Notes: a model not told the origin generated them from the letters alone. Shown: positions 26,759-35,806, counted from the stretch's first letter. The stretch: DNA of 64,000 nucleotides from an uncultured Selenomonadales bacterium (GCA_946407015.1 CAMJML010000003.1:1-64000); one strand, 5' to 3'. Program-made: numbers and translations.

Positions 26759-29377
26759 TTGATTTACATGTCTGGAAACGAGTTACGCCAAAAATTTTTG
26801 CAATTTTTTGCCAGTAAAGATCACTTAATTTTACCTAGCTATTCATTAATTCCAGAAAATGATCCTACGTTATTAATGATTGGCGCCGGGATGGCTCCAT
26901 TTAAACCTTTTTTTACAGGAAAATTGAAGCCGCCCCATCCACGAATTTCGACAAGCCAAAAATGTGTTAGAACCGGTGATATTGAAAACGTTGGACGGAC
27001 TGCCCGGCATCATACCTTTTTTGAAATGCTCGGCAATTTTTCATTTGGTGATTATTTTAAACGGGAAGCCATTGCATGGGCTTGGGAATTTATTACGAAG
27101 CATTTGGAAATTCCTGTTGAAAAACTATGGGTTACGATTCATCCAACAGATGATGAGGCTTATGAAATATGGGAGAAGGAAATTGGAGTTTCACCGGACC
27201 GTATTGTCAAAATGGAGGACAACTTTTGGGAGATCGGCCCAGGACCTTGCGGACCCTGTTCTGAAATTTATGTTGATTTAGGTGCGGAGCGCGGCTGTAA
27301 TTCTTCGGATTGTGCGATTGGCTGTGACTGTGACCGCTTCCTGGAGATTTGGAATCTTGTTTTTACCCAGTTTGATCGTGATGAAGAAGGCAATTATAAA
27401 CCACTTGCCAAGAAGAATATTGATACTGGTGCCGGGTTGGAGAGGATCGCTTCAGTATTACAAAATAAAAAATCAAATTTTGAGACTGATTTATTATTTC
27501 CAATTATTGAATATGCGGCTGAAATTGCTAAAGTCACTTATGGCCAGTCAAGCAATACAGATATCTCTTTAAAAGTTATTGCTGACCATGCTCGCAGCAT
27601 GACGGTGATGATTTCAGATGGTATATTGCCATCTAACGAAGGCAGAGGTTATGTTCTGCGGCGGATTATCCGTCGTGCTATTCGTCATGGACGATTATTG
27701 GGAATTGAAAAAAACTTTTTAGTGAATGCTGTAAATGTGGTTGTTGGTATTTTTGCTGAGGCTTATCCCGATTTGGTGGAAAAACAAGATTATATTAAGA
27801 AAGTTGTTCAGCAAGAAGAAGACAGGTTTCAAACAACGCTCGCGCAAGGCATTGAATTGCTGAATAAACTCATACAGGAATTAGTGCAGGAAAAGCAAAT
27901 AGTCCTTTCAGGTACGTCTGCATTTAAATTATATGATACATTCGGTTTTCCTTGGGAATTAACAGCTGAAATTTTGTCCGAGCATGGCATGGAATTGGAC
28001 AAAGCTGCTTTTGATCAGGCCATGAATGCGCAACGGGAGCGTGCCCGGGCCGCACGGCAAGAAAATCAGCGTGTTGCCGTTCCTGATCTTACCGGGTTAG
28101 TTACCGAACAGCTTTTTTATGACATCAACATGAAACAAGCCACGGTTGTACGCATGTGGAAAGACGGACAATTGGTCGATGAACTCCACGATGGGGATGA
28201 GGCAGCAGTGATCTTAAATGGCACGTCCTTTTATGCTGAAGGTGGCGGCCAAGTTGGGGACAGCGGCTGGATTGACGGACCGTTGGGGAAAATGGCGGTT
28301 ACAACAGCTAAAAAATTGCCGAATGGAACGATCTATCATCTTGGTTACATTGAAGAAGGCACTTTGAAGGTTGGCGACTCTGTCAAACTGAATGCAGATC
28401 TGAATAGACGCAGTGCTACTGCCCGTAATCATACCGCAACACATTTACTGCATGCAGCATTGAAGGAAGTCTTAGGCACACATGTTAATCAGGCTGGTTC
28501 TTTTGTAGGACCTGACCGACTACGCTTTGACTTTTCACATTTCTCCCCCGTAACAGAAGAACAGCTTAAAGAAATTGAGCAATATGTGAATCAGGTTATT
28601 TTGCATGGCGTAGCGGTGGATATTCTGGAAACCAGTCAAGAAGAGGCCAAGAAAATGGGTGCAATGGCGCTGTTCGGTGAGAAATACGGGGATGTTGTCC
28701 GTGTTGTTTGCGTAGACGAGTGCAGCAAGGAACTTTGTGGCGGTATTCATGTTGGAAATACGGCAGAGATTGGCTTGTTCAAAATCATCAGTGAATCCGG
28801 AGTTGCTTCTGGTGTCAGACGCATTGAAGCTGTAACAGGCAATGGAGCCCTTCAATATCTAAATGACAGGGAAAGCATCTTAGGAGAAGCTGCGGGAATT
28901 ATCAAAGCTCGTCCCGAGGAACTTGTTCATCGTTTGGAAAGTCTTCTAAATTATGTCAAGGAATTAGAAGGTAATTTACAAGCAACCAATACGAAGCTGG
29001 CAAAAATGGAAGTTCAGAAGTTGTTGGATTCTATTCAGGAAATCCATGGTGTTCAGGTTGTGACTGGAATTGTCAGTGCAAATGATTTAGATGTTTTGCG
29101 TGGAGCTGCCGATATGCTTCGTGATAAGCTGGTTTGCGGAGTTGTTGTTTTGGCTGCTACGGCTGCCAGCGATAAAGTTAATTTTGTTGCTATGGCAACT
29201 AAAGAAGCTGTTGCGAAAGGTATTCATGCCGGAAATATCGTAAAAGAAGCCGCTCGTATTGCAGGTGGCGGTGGCGGCGGACGTCCTGATATGGCTCAGG
29301 CTGGAGGTAAACAGCCTGCAATGACTCCAGAAGCTTTACAAGCTGCCTTTACAGTTATTACGAATCAAATTAAATAA
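26759..29377 (+). CDS. alaS: Alanyl-tRNA synthetase
   Basis: Charges tRNA-Ala and edits mischarged Ser/Gly. About 872 residues with class II core (PRISTSQKCVR, RTARHHTFFEMLGNFSFGDYF), the editing site HTATHLLHAAL plus CSKELCGGIH, and a C-terminal DHHA1-type domain ending in a GGGGGGRPDMAQAGG loop. TTG 26759 has GGAGGT eight bases ahead; ATG 26768 is the other candidate, and TTG 26750 lies inside the ribosome site. Driven by a perfect consensus promoter, as fits an essential gene. Confidence 0.97.
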   Translation: MIYMSGNELRQKFLQFFASKDHLILPSYSLIPENDPTLLMIGAGMAPFKPFFTGKLKPPHPRISTSQKCVRTGDIENVGRTARHHTFFEMLGNFSFGDYFKREAIAWAWEFITKHLEIPVEKLWVTIHPTDDEAYEIWEKEIGVSPDRIVKMEDNFWEIGPGPCGPCSEIYVDLGAERGCNSSDCAIGCDCDRFLEIWNLVFTQFDRDEEGNYKPLAKKNIDTGAGLERIASVLQNKKSNFETDLLFPIIEYAAEIAKVTYGQSSNTDISLKVIADHARSMTVMISDGILPSNEGRGYVLRRIIRRAIRHGRLLGIEKNFLVNAVNVVVGIFAEAYPDLVEKQDYIKKVVQQEEDRFQTTLAQGIELLNKLIQELVQEKQIVLSGTSAFKLYDTFGFPWELTAEILSEHGMELDKAAFDQAMNAQRERARAARQENQRVAVPDLTGLVTEQLFYDINMKQATVVRMWKDGQLVDELHDGDEAAVILNGTSFYAEGGGQVGDSGWIDGPLGKMAVTTAKKLPNGTIYHLGYIEEGTLKVGDSVKLNADLNRRSATARNHTATHLLHAALKEVLGTHVNQAGSFVGPDRLRFDFSHFSPVTEEQLKEIEQYVNQVILHGVAVDILETSQEEAKKMGAMALFGEKYGDVVRVVCVDECSKELCGGIHVGNTAEIGLFKIISESGVASGVRRIEAVTGNGALQYLNDRESILGEAAGIIKARPEELVHRLESLLNYVKELEGNLQATNTKLAKMEVQKLLDSIQEIHGVQVVTGIVSANDLDVLRGAADMLRDKLVCGVVVLAATAASDKVNFVAMATKEAVAKGIHAGNIVKEAARIAGGGGGGRPDMAQAGGKQPAMTPEALQAAFTVITNQIK

Positions 29378-29518
29378 ATGTGTTAGCGGGCGTGAATATT
29401 TTCGATAAAGGGTAATCCTTGACTCAATTAAGGATGCATACTCTGATCCTTTAACTTTGGTATCACCCCTACATGATCATCCATTTTTCCGTTCATTGAT
29501 TTTTATTCTTTGTTACGA

Positions 29519-29560
29519 CAAAGGGTGGGCTGTAGCCCACCCTTTGGATATATTTTATTT
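29519..29560 (+). terminator. Strong hairpin after alaS, probable terminator
   Basis: CAAAGGGTGGGCT (29519-29531) pairs perfectly with AGCCCACCCTTTG (29534-29546), followed by GATATATTTTATTT. The tail is T-rich but interrupted. The preceding 29378-29518 holds only short repeats around ATCCTT/AAGGAT (29415-29451) and no gene. Confidence 0.7.
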
Positions 29561-29635
29561 AAACAGGAAAAATATAGTCCAAGTAGAATATAATGGTATA
29601 AAAGAGTTAATAATATGGTGGGAGGAGGATGCTCA

Positions 29636-29890
29636 ATGCCCAACTTGGAAGAAACCATGATGTTCAGAGTTGACAATGAAGATACGAACGATGCGGCGGT
29701 TATTATTCGCAAAGTATGCCAGTCGTTGCAAGATAAAGGCTACAATCCTATTAATCAGCTGGTTGGTTATCTCTTGTCAGGTGATCCTACATACATTACC
29801 GGCCATAATAATGCTCGTGGGCTTATACGGAAACTCGAGCGTGATGAGCTTTTAGAAGAACTGGTGCGTGCTTATCTAAAAAAGAAGTAG
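29636..29890 (+). CDS. ireB: IreB family regulatory phosphoprotein (UPF0297)
   Basis: An 84-residue soluble protein matching the small UPF0297 family: [18 protein letters not shown] at the start, then [20 protein letters not shown] and a C-terminal [13 protein letters not shown] helix. In Enterococcus, IreB is a substrate of the PASTA kinase IreK and affects cephalosporin tolerance; a threonine pair near the N-terminus is the known phosphosite type. ATG 29636 has GGAGG seven bases ahead, while the upstream in-frame ATG 29615 lies before it. The ireB-yqgF-DUF1292 order is conserved in Firmicutes (yrzL-yrrK-yrzB). Confidence 0.9.
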   Translation: MPNLEETMMFRVDNEDTNDAAVIIRKVCQSLQDKGYNPINQLVGYLLSGDPTYITGHNNARGLIRKLERDELLEELVRAYLKKK

Positions 29891-29903
29891 AGTACTATTG
29901 CCC

Positions 29904-29959
29904 GGTTAAGCATGTGCAGATATTACGCTGGAAGAAGTATTCCCGCAGCAGGCTTAACC
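29904..29959 (+). repeat. Inverted repeat between ireB and yqgF
   Basis: GGTTAAGC (29904-29911) pairs with GCTTAACC (29952-29959); the 40-base interior contains a GGAA...TTCC mini-hairpin. No T-run follows, so it is not a terminator; it could be an mRNA-processing or stability element. Confidence 0.35.
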
Positions 29960-30000
29960 ATTATTGAAAAAATACGATGTGTTTATATTTTGGAGGAAAA

Positions 30001-30420
30001 ATGCGCATACTAGCACTTGATGTCGGGGATAAAACAATAGGGGTTGCGGTAAGTGATGAATTATTGTTTACTGCGCAAGGCATTGAAGTGATACGACGCA
30101 CTACATTAGAAAAGGACTTTGCCAGGCTAAAGCAATTGATTGACGAATACTCTGTTACAACAGTCATCGTTGGCTTACCCAAAAACATGAATGGAACAAT
30201 TGGACCTCGCGGGGAGCTGGTTCAACAGTTTGCCGCAGAACTGACCAAAGCGATTTCTCATATCGAACTGAAATACTGGGATGAGCGTCTGTCAACCGTG
30301 GCAGCGGAAAAATCACTAATTGCAGCCGATGTTAGCAGAGCCAAACGTCGAAAAGTAATTGATAAAATGGCTGCTGTTTTTATTTTACAGGGGTATCTCG
30401 ATAGCTTACCAAACCAATAA
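30001..30420 (+). CDS. ruvX: YqgF/RuvX RNase H-fold putative Holliday-junction resolvase
   Basis: A 139-residue RNase H-fold nuclease. [19 protein letters not shown] carries the first acidic residue, [16 protein letters not shown] the middle motif, and [12 protein letters not shown] the later acidic site. In E. coli YqgF matures the 5' end of 16S rRNA; a Holliday-junction role has also been proposed. ATG 30001 has GGAGG at about 29993; an in-frame ATG at 29977 is upstream of it. Known as yrrK in B. subtilis, in the same neighbourhood. Confidence 0.9.
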   Translation: MRILALDVGDKTIGVAVSDELLFTAQGIEVIRRTTLEKDFARLKQLIDEYSVTTVIVGLPKNMNGTIGPRGELVQQFAAELTKAISHIELKYWDERLSTVAAEKSLIAADVSRAKRRKVIDKMAAVFILQGYLDSLPNQ

Positions 30421-30425
30421 CTTCC

Positions 30426-30454
30426 TTGACAGTAAAAGTTTTCTAAGATAAAAT
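30426..30454 (+). promoter_or_regulatory. Sigma-A promoter before DUF1292 gene
   Basis: TTGACA (30426-30431), 17 bases, TAAAAT (30449-30454); the leader is under 30 bases. Confidence 0.75.
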
Positions 30455-30483
30455 TACAGTACAATAATGATGAGGTGAAAATG

Positions 30484-30807
30484 ATGGCTGATAATGAAAA
30501 GGATAACATCGAGGAATTAGAAGAAGACCTTGTTGTTGTCATGACCGATGAAGAAGGCAATGAATACTACTACCGTGAAGAAATGATTATTCCTATTGGT
30601 GAAAAGCGGTATGCTATCTTAGTATCCATTGACGATGCAGAATGCGGTTGCGGATGCGAAGCAGGCCATGAAGAGGACGTATACATAGCCCGAATTGATG
30701 TGGATGAAAACGGCGAGGAAGTGTATGTAGATCCTACTGATGAAGAGTTTGATCAGGTTCGTGAGGCTTATGAAGAATTAATGGAAGATGAGGATGAAGC
30801 CGAATAG
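30484..30807 (+). CDS. DUF1292 acidic protein (YrzB-like)
   Basis: A small, very acidic protein of about 107 residues with the DUF1292 core (VVVMTDEEGNEYYYREEMII, then YAILVSID) and a CGCGCEAGH insert that could bind metal. Function unknown. ATG 30484 and 30481 both suit the GAGGTG at 30472; GTG 30475 overlaps it. It is the yrzB position in the ireB-yqgF-yrzB cluster, here with its own promoter and terminator. The tail (EELMEDEDEAE) is almost wholly acidic. Confidence 0.85.
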   Translation: MADNEKDNIEELEEDLVVVMTDEEGNEYYYREEMIIPIGEKRYAILVSIDDAECGCGCEAGHEEDVYIARIDVDENGEEVYVDPTDEEFDQVREAYEELMEDEDEAE

Positions 30808-30822
30808 GCTTCATTTTTTTTG
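30794..30822 (+). terminator. Terminator overlapping the DUF1292 stop codon
   Basis: ATGAAGCC (30794-30801) pairs with GGCTTCAT (30807-30814), followed by eight T. The last codons and stop lie inside the hairpin. Confidence 0.88.
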
Positions 30823-30902
30823 TCTTTTTGTGTATAATAGAGAAACGAAATTAACACATTATTGTCAACATTTGACTAAGCTTTAGCAAGAGAGGTGAAA
30901 AT

Positions 30903-31916
30903 ATGCTTATGGTTTCGCGTAAACTTGGTACAAAGTGGTTTTTGTTGCTCGGAATCCTAGTAATATTCTTCGGTAGTTTAGTTTATGGTTTAGCGAAACC
31001 TGTAAAGCCAACAACTAAGGATATTGCCTATGTTTCGATTAAGCCCGGCATGACGGCGGATACAATCGGAAATCTTCTATATGAACGGAATCTCATCGAA
31101 AACGTCTTTGTCTTCCGTATTATTGCGAAAATTCACGGATTGGATAATACGTTAAAAGCTGGAGACTATAGTTTCACACGGGATATGTCTGTCATGCAGA
31201 TTGTTGATAAATTAGCAAGAGGCGAAATTACCCAAAGGCAAATCACTATCCCGGAAGGTTATACAGTTGACCAGATTGTCTTATTGTTCAAAGAAAAGCA
31301 AATTGGAGATCCTGTTAAGTTTAAGGAACTGGCACGGAGTTTTATCCCATATTCGTATATGGCTGCCAATGCTGCAACCGTTTATCCGGTGGAGGGTTAT
31401 ATTTTTCCGGATACTTATGATATTGGGAGTGGTGCGACAGAAGAAGAAATTCTGGCGCTGATGGTTAATGAATTTGATAAAAGATTCAATGCTGAAATGA
31501 AACAACAGGCCAATCAGTTAGGGCTTTCTATTCGCGATGTCGTTACGTTGGCGTCTTTAGTGGAAAAGGAGGCTCGTATCGACAGTGACCGGCCTATTAT
31601 TGCCGGAGTCTTTCTAAATCGATTGAAAAATAATATGCCGTTACAATCTTGTGCGACCATACAATATATTTTGGGTTACCCGAAGCCGGAGCTTACTATT
31701 CAGGATACGGAAATTGACTCGGCCTATAATACCTATCAACATAGCGGACTTCCCCCCGGGCCAATTGCTAATCCGGGTCTGGCTTCGATTCAGGCTGTGC
31801 TTAATGCCGCTGATACAGACTATTTATATTTTGTGGCGGATAAAAAGGGACATCATCGTTTTAGCAAAACCTATGAAGAGCATTTATCCGCAATCGAGCA
31901 GGTGCAAAAAGAATGA
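30903..31916 (+). CDS. mltG: Endolytic transglycosylase MltG
   Basis: An inner-membrane enzyme that cuts nascent glycan strands and sets their length. A single N-terminal membrane helix (about residues 11-31) is followed by a LysM-like region and the YceG domain. The catalytic glutamate is E221 in SLVEKEAR; LPPGPIANPG and LQSCATIQYILG are other family marks. At 337 residues it has normal length. ATG 30903 follows GAGAGGTGAAAAT. The stop overlaps the next start as ATGA. A penicillin-binding protein lies 2 kb downstream, fitting a wall-synthesis theme. Confidence 0.93.
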   Translation: MLMVSRKLGTKWFLLLGILVIFFGSLVYGLAKPVKPTTKDIAYVSIKPGMTADTIGNLLYERNLIENVFVFRIIAKIHGLDNTLKAGDYSFTRDMSVMQIVDKLARGEITQRQITIPEGYTVDQIVLLFKEKQIGDPVKFKELARSFIPYSYMAANAATVYPVEGYIFPDTYDIGSGATEEEILALMVNEFDKRFNAEMKQQANQLGLSIRDVVTLASLVEKEARIDSDRPIIAGVFLNRLKNNMPLQSCATIQYILGYPKPELTIQDTEIDSAYNTYQHSGLPPGPIANPGLASIQAVLNAADTDYLYFVADKKGHHRFSKTYEEHLSAIEQVQKE

Positions 31917-32524
31917 AACTACCCATAACGCTATTTGAAGAAATGCAAGATTATGCGGCAAAATATCATGTGCCGATCATAAGCATGGAAGGGGCTGAAC
32001 TGCTTGTCCGGACAGTGACAAACAGCAAGCCCCTGTCTATTCTGGAAATTGGCACCGCGATTGGCTATTCAACCTTGAAGATCGCTGAAAGCATGCCTGA
32101 CGATGCTAAAATTGTCACAATTGAATTGGACCCTGAACGAGTTGAAACTGCCAGATTCTTTATTAAACAATCTGGTGCTGAAGACCGCATTCAACTTCTG
32201 ACAGGCGATGCTGGCGGAATTCTTTCCAATCTCAATGAAATTTTTGATTTGGTATTTATTGATGCGGCCAAAGGACAATACCTTGACTACTTTAAAAAAA
32301 TCGAAACAAAACTTTCCTACCGTGCTGTTGTGATTGCAGATAATGTCTTGTTTCGTGGCTATGTTGATTCCGATGCTGTACCGCCACGGCGGTATCGCAC
32401 AATTGTTAAGCGGCTACGAGAATATCTCCAGTATGTATCAAATCATCCGCACTTTGAAACGAACTTGTTCAGAATTGGTGATGGAGTCGCTATTTCTTAT
32501 CATAGGGGGACACAATGTGAATAA
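31913..32524 (+). CDS. trmR: SAM O-methyltransferase, probable tRNA 5-hydroxyuridine methyltransferase TrmR
   Basis: A 203-residue class I methyltransferase of the catechol-O-methyltransferase-like group, with SILEIGTAIGYSTLKIA (SAM loop), VTIELDPER and VFIDAAKGQYLDYF. It corresponds in type and place (mltG-trmR-U32) to B. subtilis YrrM, shown to methylate ho5U34 to mo5U34 in tRNA. The U32 protein that follows, overlapping by eight bases, is of the kind that makes the hydroxyl group. Start ATG 31913 is coupled to mltG. Identification as TrmR is by context; other O-methyltransferases look similar. Confidence 0.82.
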   Translation: MKLPITLFEEMQDYAAKYHVPIISMEGAELLVRTVTNSKPLSILEIGTAIGYSTLKIAESMPDDAKIVTIELDPERVETARFFIKQSGAEDRIQLLTGDAGGILSNLNEIFDLVFIDAAKGQYLDYFKKIETKLSYRAVVIADNVLFRGYVDSDAVPPRRYRTIVKRLREYLQYVSNHPHFETNLFRIGDGVAISYHRGTQCE

Positions 32525-33737
32525 ACCCGAGTTATTAGCTCCGGCCGGAAACCTTGAAAAACTAAAAATGGCTTTGCTTTATGGAGCTGATGCCGTTTTT
32601 ATGGGCGGCAAGGCGTTTGGATTAAGAGCTTTTAGTGATAACTTCAGCGAGCAAGAACTTAAAGAGGGAATTGCTTTTGCCCATAGCTTACAAAAGAAGG
32701 CCTATATTACTGTTAATATTTTTCCGCATAATGAAGATTTGGTTGAACTGCCTGGCTATTTAACTTTTTTACGTGATGCAGGTGCTGATGCGTTGATTAT
32801 TGCCGATTTAGGCGTATACCGGATGGCGCGTGCAATAGTTCCCGAACTGCCCCTTCATATTAGTACCCAAGCCAATAATACCAATTGGTCTTCTGTTTTA
32901 TGCTGGCAGGAACTGGGGGCTCAGCGAGTGGTTTTGGCCAGAGAGTTGTCATTAACGAATATTGAATTGATTCGGCAGAAGGTGAGTGTAGAGCTTGAAG
33001 CTTTTGTGCATGGTGCGATGTGTATATCTTATTCCGGACGTTGTCTTATGAGTAATTACTTTACAGGTCGTGATGCAAACCGAGGGGAATGTGCACAACC
33101 CTGCCGTTGGAAATACCATATTGTGGAGGAAAAAAGACCGAATCAATTTATTCCTGTTTTGGAAGATGAGCGGGGCAGCTATATTTTTAACTCAAAAGAT
33201 TTATGTTTGTTACCGCATATTCCTGAACTTATTAGTAGTGGAATCAATAGTTTTAAAATTGAGGGACGGATGAAAAGCGTACATTATGTAGCGACAGTCG
33301 TGAAAGCTTATCGGCAGGCTATTGATGCTTATTTTTCCCGCCCTAATGAGTTTGCTGTTCAATCCGAATGGATGGAAGAACTTAATAAAGTTTCACACCG
33401 CGAATACACGACCGGGTTTTATTTTAATAAAACCACGCAGGAAGATCAAATTTACGGATCATCGTCTTATAGCCAGACCCACGACTTTATCGGTTTGGTC
33501 AAATCATACGATGAGTCCACACAAACGGCACTTGTGGAACAGCGCAATAATATGAGGGTTGGACAAGAGATTGAGATTTTTCAACCCAATGGAGCAACTT
33601 TTTCTCAAGCCATTGAGGCGATGTTTGATATGGAGTCACAGTCAATTGCTGTCGCTCCTCATCCGCAGCAACTTATTCGTATGCCTATGAAACGACCGGT
33701 AGAAGCCTATTCGATGTTGAGAAGGAAGGCGGACTAG
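32517..33737 (+). CDS. U32 family peptidase, probable tRNA wobble-uridine hydroxylase TrhP
   Basis: A 406-residue U32 protein with the N-terminal ELLAPAGNLEKLKMAL, the VHGAMCISYSGRCLMSNY block with conserved cysteines, and RGECAQPCRW, plus KDLCLLPHIPELI. U32 proteins once called peptidases include TrhP, which hydroxylates U34 of tRNA with prephenate as donor and an Fe-S cluster. GTG 32517 behind GGGGG is chosen because homology starts there; longer in-frame starts reach back into trmR. B. subtilis has two adjacent U32 genes (yrrN, yrrO) here, whereas I see one. Confidence 0.85.
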   Translation: MNKPELLAPAGNLEKLKMALLYGADAVFMGGKAFGLRAFSDNFSEQELKEGIAFAHSLQKKAYITVNIFPHNEDLVELPGYLTFLRDAGADALIIADLGVYRMARAIVPELPLHISTQANNTNWSSVLCWQELGAQRVVLARELSLTNIELIRQKVSVELEAFVHGAMCISYSGRCLMSNYFTGRDANRGECAQPCRWKYHIVEEKRPNQFIPVLEDERGSYIFNSKDLCLLPHIPELISSGINSFKIEGRMKSVHYVATVVKAYRQAIDAYFSRPNEFAVQSEWMEELNKVSHREYTTGFYFNKTTQEDQIYGSSSYSQTHDFIGLVKSYDESTQTALVEQRNNMRVGQEIEIFQPNGATFSQAIEAMFDMESQSIAVAPHPQQLIRMPMKRPVEAYSMLRRKAD

Positions 33738-33738
33738 T

Positions 33739-33966
33739 ATGGGGGAGGCTATTTATCTTCGGATTAACCCTAAACATGTTCATTATCTTAATAGAGTTAT
33801 GGAAGGTTATGAATATCTGGGGATTGTCAGCACCGTTAATCGCAATGCTGGTATTGTCATCATTAGGACTACTGCAGATACGGTGAATGAAGTCCGTAAT
33901 ATTGTTGCTCATTTGGACATTCCTATTGAAGTTGTGCACGACGAAGAACTGAAAAATTTTATGTAA
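33739..33966 (+). CDS. DUF4911 domain protein
   Basis: A 75-residue protein resembling DUF4911 (IYLRINPKHVHYLNRVMEGYEYLG at the start, split here by the compact beta-alpha pattern), which has an ACT-like look. It starts one base after the U32 stop and is therefore translated with it. Function unknown; the tight coupling hints at a link with tRNA modification, or with sensing an amino acid. Confidence 0.7.
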   Translation: MGEAIYLRINPKHVHYLNRVMEGYEYLGIVSTVNRNAGIVIIRTTADTVNEVRNIVAHLDIPIEVVHDEELKNFM

Positions 33967-33989
33967 AGTTATTAAAATTGCCACAGGAT

Positions 33990-34021
33990 GCCATACTATA
34001 CCTAAGAGGTGACAGTATGGC
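33990..34021 (+). promoter_or_regulatory. Hairpin enclosing the ribosome site and start of the PBP gene
   Basis: GCCATACT (33990-33997) is perfectly complementary to AGTATGGC (34014-34021). The 16-base loop contains the GAGGTGA ribosome site, and ATG 34017 lies in the 3' arm. Folding would therefore mask initiation of the penicillin-binding protein. The same 8-bp palindrome could instead be a protein operator. Seen directly; the role is inferred. Confidence 0.45.
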
Positions 34022-35702
34022 ATTTAATGTTGAGCGCATTTATAAGCTCATGTTATTCTTTGGATTCTTGGGCTTTTTGTTAATCATTAGATTGTTTTTT
34101 TTGCAAATTATTGATGGACCGATGTTAACCGTGCAAAGTTTAAGCGGCAGGGTACAAGAAGTCCCTATGGAAGTGGCCCGAGGCGAAATTGTTGATCGAA
34201 ATGGTTATCCATTGACAAATACAGCCGAGCACTTTAGTGTCATTGTTTTCCCCAGTCAGATCAGGGATGTACAAGCAACGGCTGACAAAATTGCCAGTAC
34301 ACTTGGAATACCCCCAGAGCAATTTACTGCCAAAATTAGCAAAGATCAAAGAGCATTTAAGTTGAAATCTGATTTAGATGCTTTAACTGCTCAGAAAATC
34401 AACACATTAAATTTGGCTGGAATATTGGTGACAACCGAAAAAATGCGCTATGGTTATAATTCACTTGCCGCTCATATTACCGGCTATATTAATTTGGCCG
34501 ATAATCGGGGTGTAAGCGGGATTGAAGCCATGTTTGATAATATTTTACGGGGAAATCAACCTGAATACGCGGCAGCATTGGTTGACGCAACTCAACAAAT
34601 TATTCCGGGGTTAGGTTACAAAAAAATGCGATTGGATAATGGAGCTGGACCTAATAATGTTGTGTTGACCATTGATAGTCGTATTCAAAAAATTGTGGAG
34701 TCCGTTCTTGATAAACATACTCCTAAAGGAGCGGTCGTCATTATGAGACCGTCAACCGGTGAAATTTTGGCTATGGCATCGCGTCCAAACTTTGATGCAA
34801 ATAATCTGGATCAGTATTTAGCCAGAGATGCTGCGCCATTGCTGAACCGGGCTATAGCGGCTTATCAACCCGGTTCGGTATTTAAGCTTGTAGTAGCTGC
34901 TGCTGCGCTGGAAAGTCATATGGTGCAGCCACAGGATGTTTTTTTTGATCATGGTTTTATCGATATTAATGGAATAAGGTTTAAGGGATGGGACTATGAT
35001 CGTGGTCCCAGGGGGAAAATTAGCTTTCAGGATGCACTTGCTTATTCCAGCAATCCGGTCTTCATCGAAGTGGGTCAAAAGCTAGGTGCGGAAAAAATCG
35101 TTGAGTATGCTAAAAAATTGGGCTTTGGTCATAAAACTAAGCTGAATTTTGATGGAGAAGCAGATGGAAATCTGCCAGCTGTTGACAATATCTATCCTGG
35201 AGAATTAGCCAATCTTTCGATCGGACAAGGGGAATTTGAGGCTACCCCCGTTCAAATGGCGGCATTGGTATCAACCATTGTCAATGATGGTATTAAAGTT
35301 GAACCTTATATTATTAGTAAACTTACAAGCGCGGATGGTGTTGTGATAAAAAATTATTATCCTTCACGGGGAACGCGGGTTTTATCCAGGCAAACTGCTT
35401 TGCAAATGCGAGAGATGATGGCAAGCGTCACTCAATATGGAACTGGTCAGGCTGCCTATGTTGATGGTGTGGGTTCTGCCGGAAAAACTGGGTCAGCTGA
35501 AACTGGGCGGAAAGATCCGGAAGGAAAAGGGATTAGCCATGCTTGGTTTGCCGGCTATGCACCATTGCAACAACCACAATTTGCTGTTGTTGTATTTATT
35601 GAAGACGGGATGTCTGGTGGTGACGTTGCCGCACCGATATTTAGAGAAATTGTGACGGAAATTCTGCAAAATCAAAACAGTGAACCTGGTAAGCCGTATT
35701 AG
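34017..35702 (+). CDS. Class B penicillin-binding protein (transpeptidase)
   Basis: A 561-residue monofunctional transpeptidase that cross-links peptidoglycan outside the membrane. One N-terminal membrane helix (about residues 8-30) anchors it; a dimerisation domain follows; the catalytic domain has S287-x-x-K290 (GSVFK), S344-S345-N346 and K490-T491-G492. It is of the FtsI/SpoVD/PBP2 class; no PASTA repeats are seen. ATG 34017 has GAGGTGA upstream; an earlier in-frame start would bury it. It may serve division, elongation or sporulation, which motif reading cannot separate. See the start-site hairpin. Confidence 0.9.
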   Translation: MAFNVERIYKLMLFFGFLGFLLIIRLFFLQIIDGPMLTVQSLSGRVQEVPMEVARGEIVDRNGYPLTNTAEHFSVIVFPSQIRDVQATADKIASTLGIPPEQFTAKISKDQRAFKLKSDLDALTAQKINTLNLAGILVTTEKMRYGYNSLAAHITGYINLADNRGVSGIEAMFDNILRGNQPEYAAALVDATQQIIPGLGYKKMRLDNGAGPNNVVLTIDSRIQKIVESVLDKHTPKGAVVIMRPSTGEILAMASRPNFDANNLDQYLARDAAPLLNRAIAAYQPGSVFKLVVAAAALESHMVQPQDVFFDHGFIDINGIRFKGWDYDRGPRGKISFQDALAYSSNPVFIEVGQKLGAEKIVEYAKKLGFGHKTKLNFDGEADGNLPAVDNIYPGELANLSIGQGEFEATPVQMAALVSTIVNDGIKVEPYIISKLTSADGVVIKNYYPSRGTRVLSRQTALQMREMMASVTQYGTGQAAYVDGVGSAGKTGSAETGRKDPEGKGISHAWFAGYAPLQQPQFAVVVFIEDGMSGGDVAAPIFREIVTEILQNQNSEPGKPY

Positions 35703-35806
35703 GAATAAAAGGTGTGCGAATAATAATTGCGAAGGCAATTAACTGCTTCTAGGCAAATTATATAAATTGTGGTAAAATGTAAAAGTTATTACTTTCTGGT
35801 AAGGTT

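Noticed and set aside
29457-29712. Open frames on both strands between alaS and ireB
   Set aside because: They read through the terminator hairpin, and the products show low-complexity, non-protein-like composition.
32334-32516. N-terminal extension of the U32 protein
   Set aside because: The extension overlaps trmR in another frame and has no family likeness; the ribosome site favours GTG 32517.
35723-35740. TAATTGC/GCAATTA hairpin after the PBP gene as a terminator
   Set aside because: Only seven base pairs and no T-run follow it.
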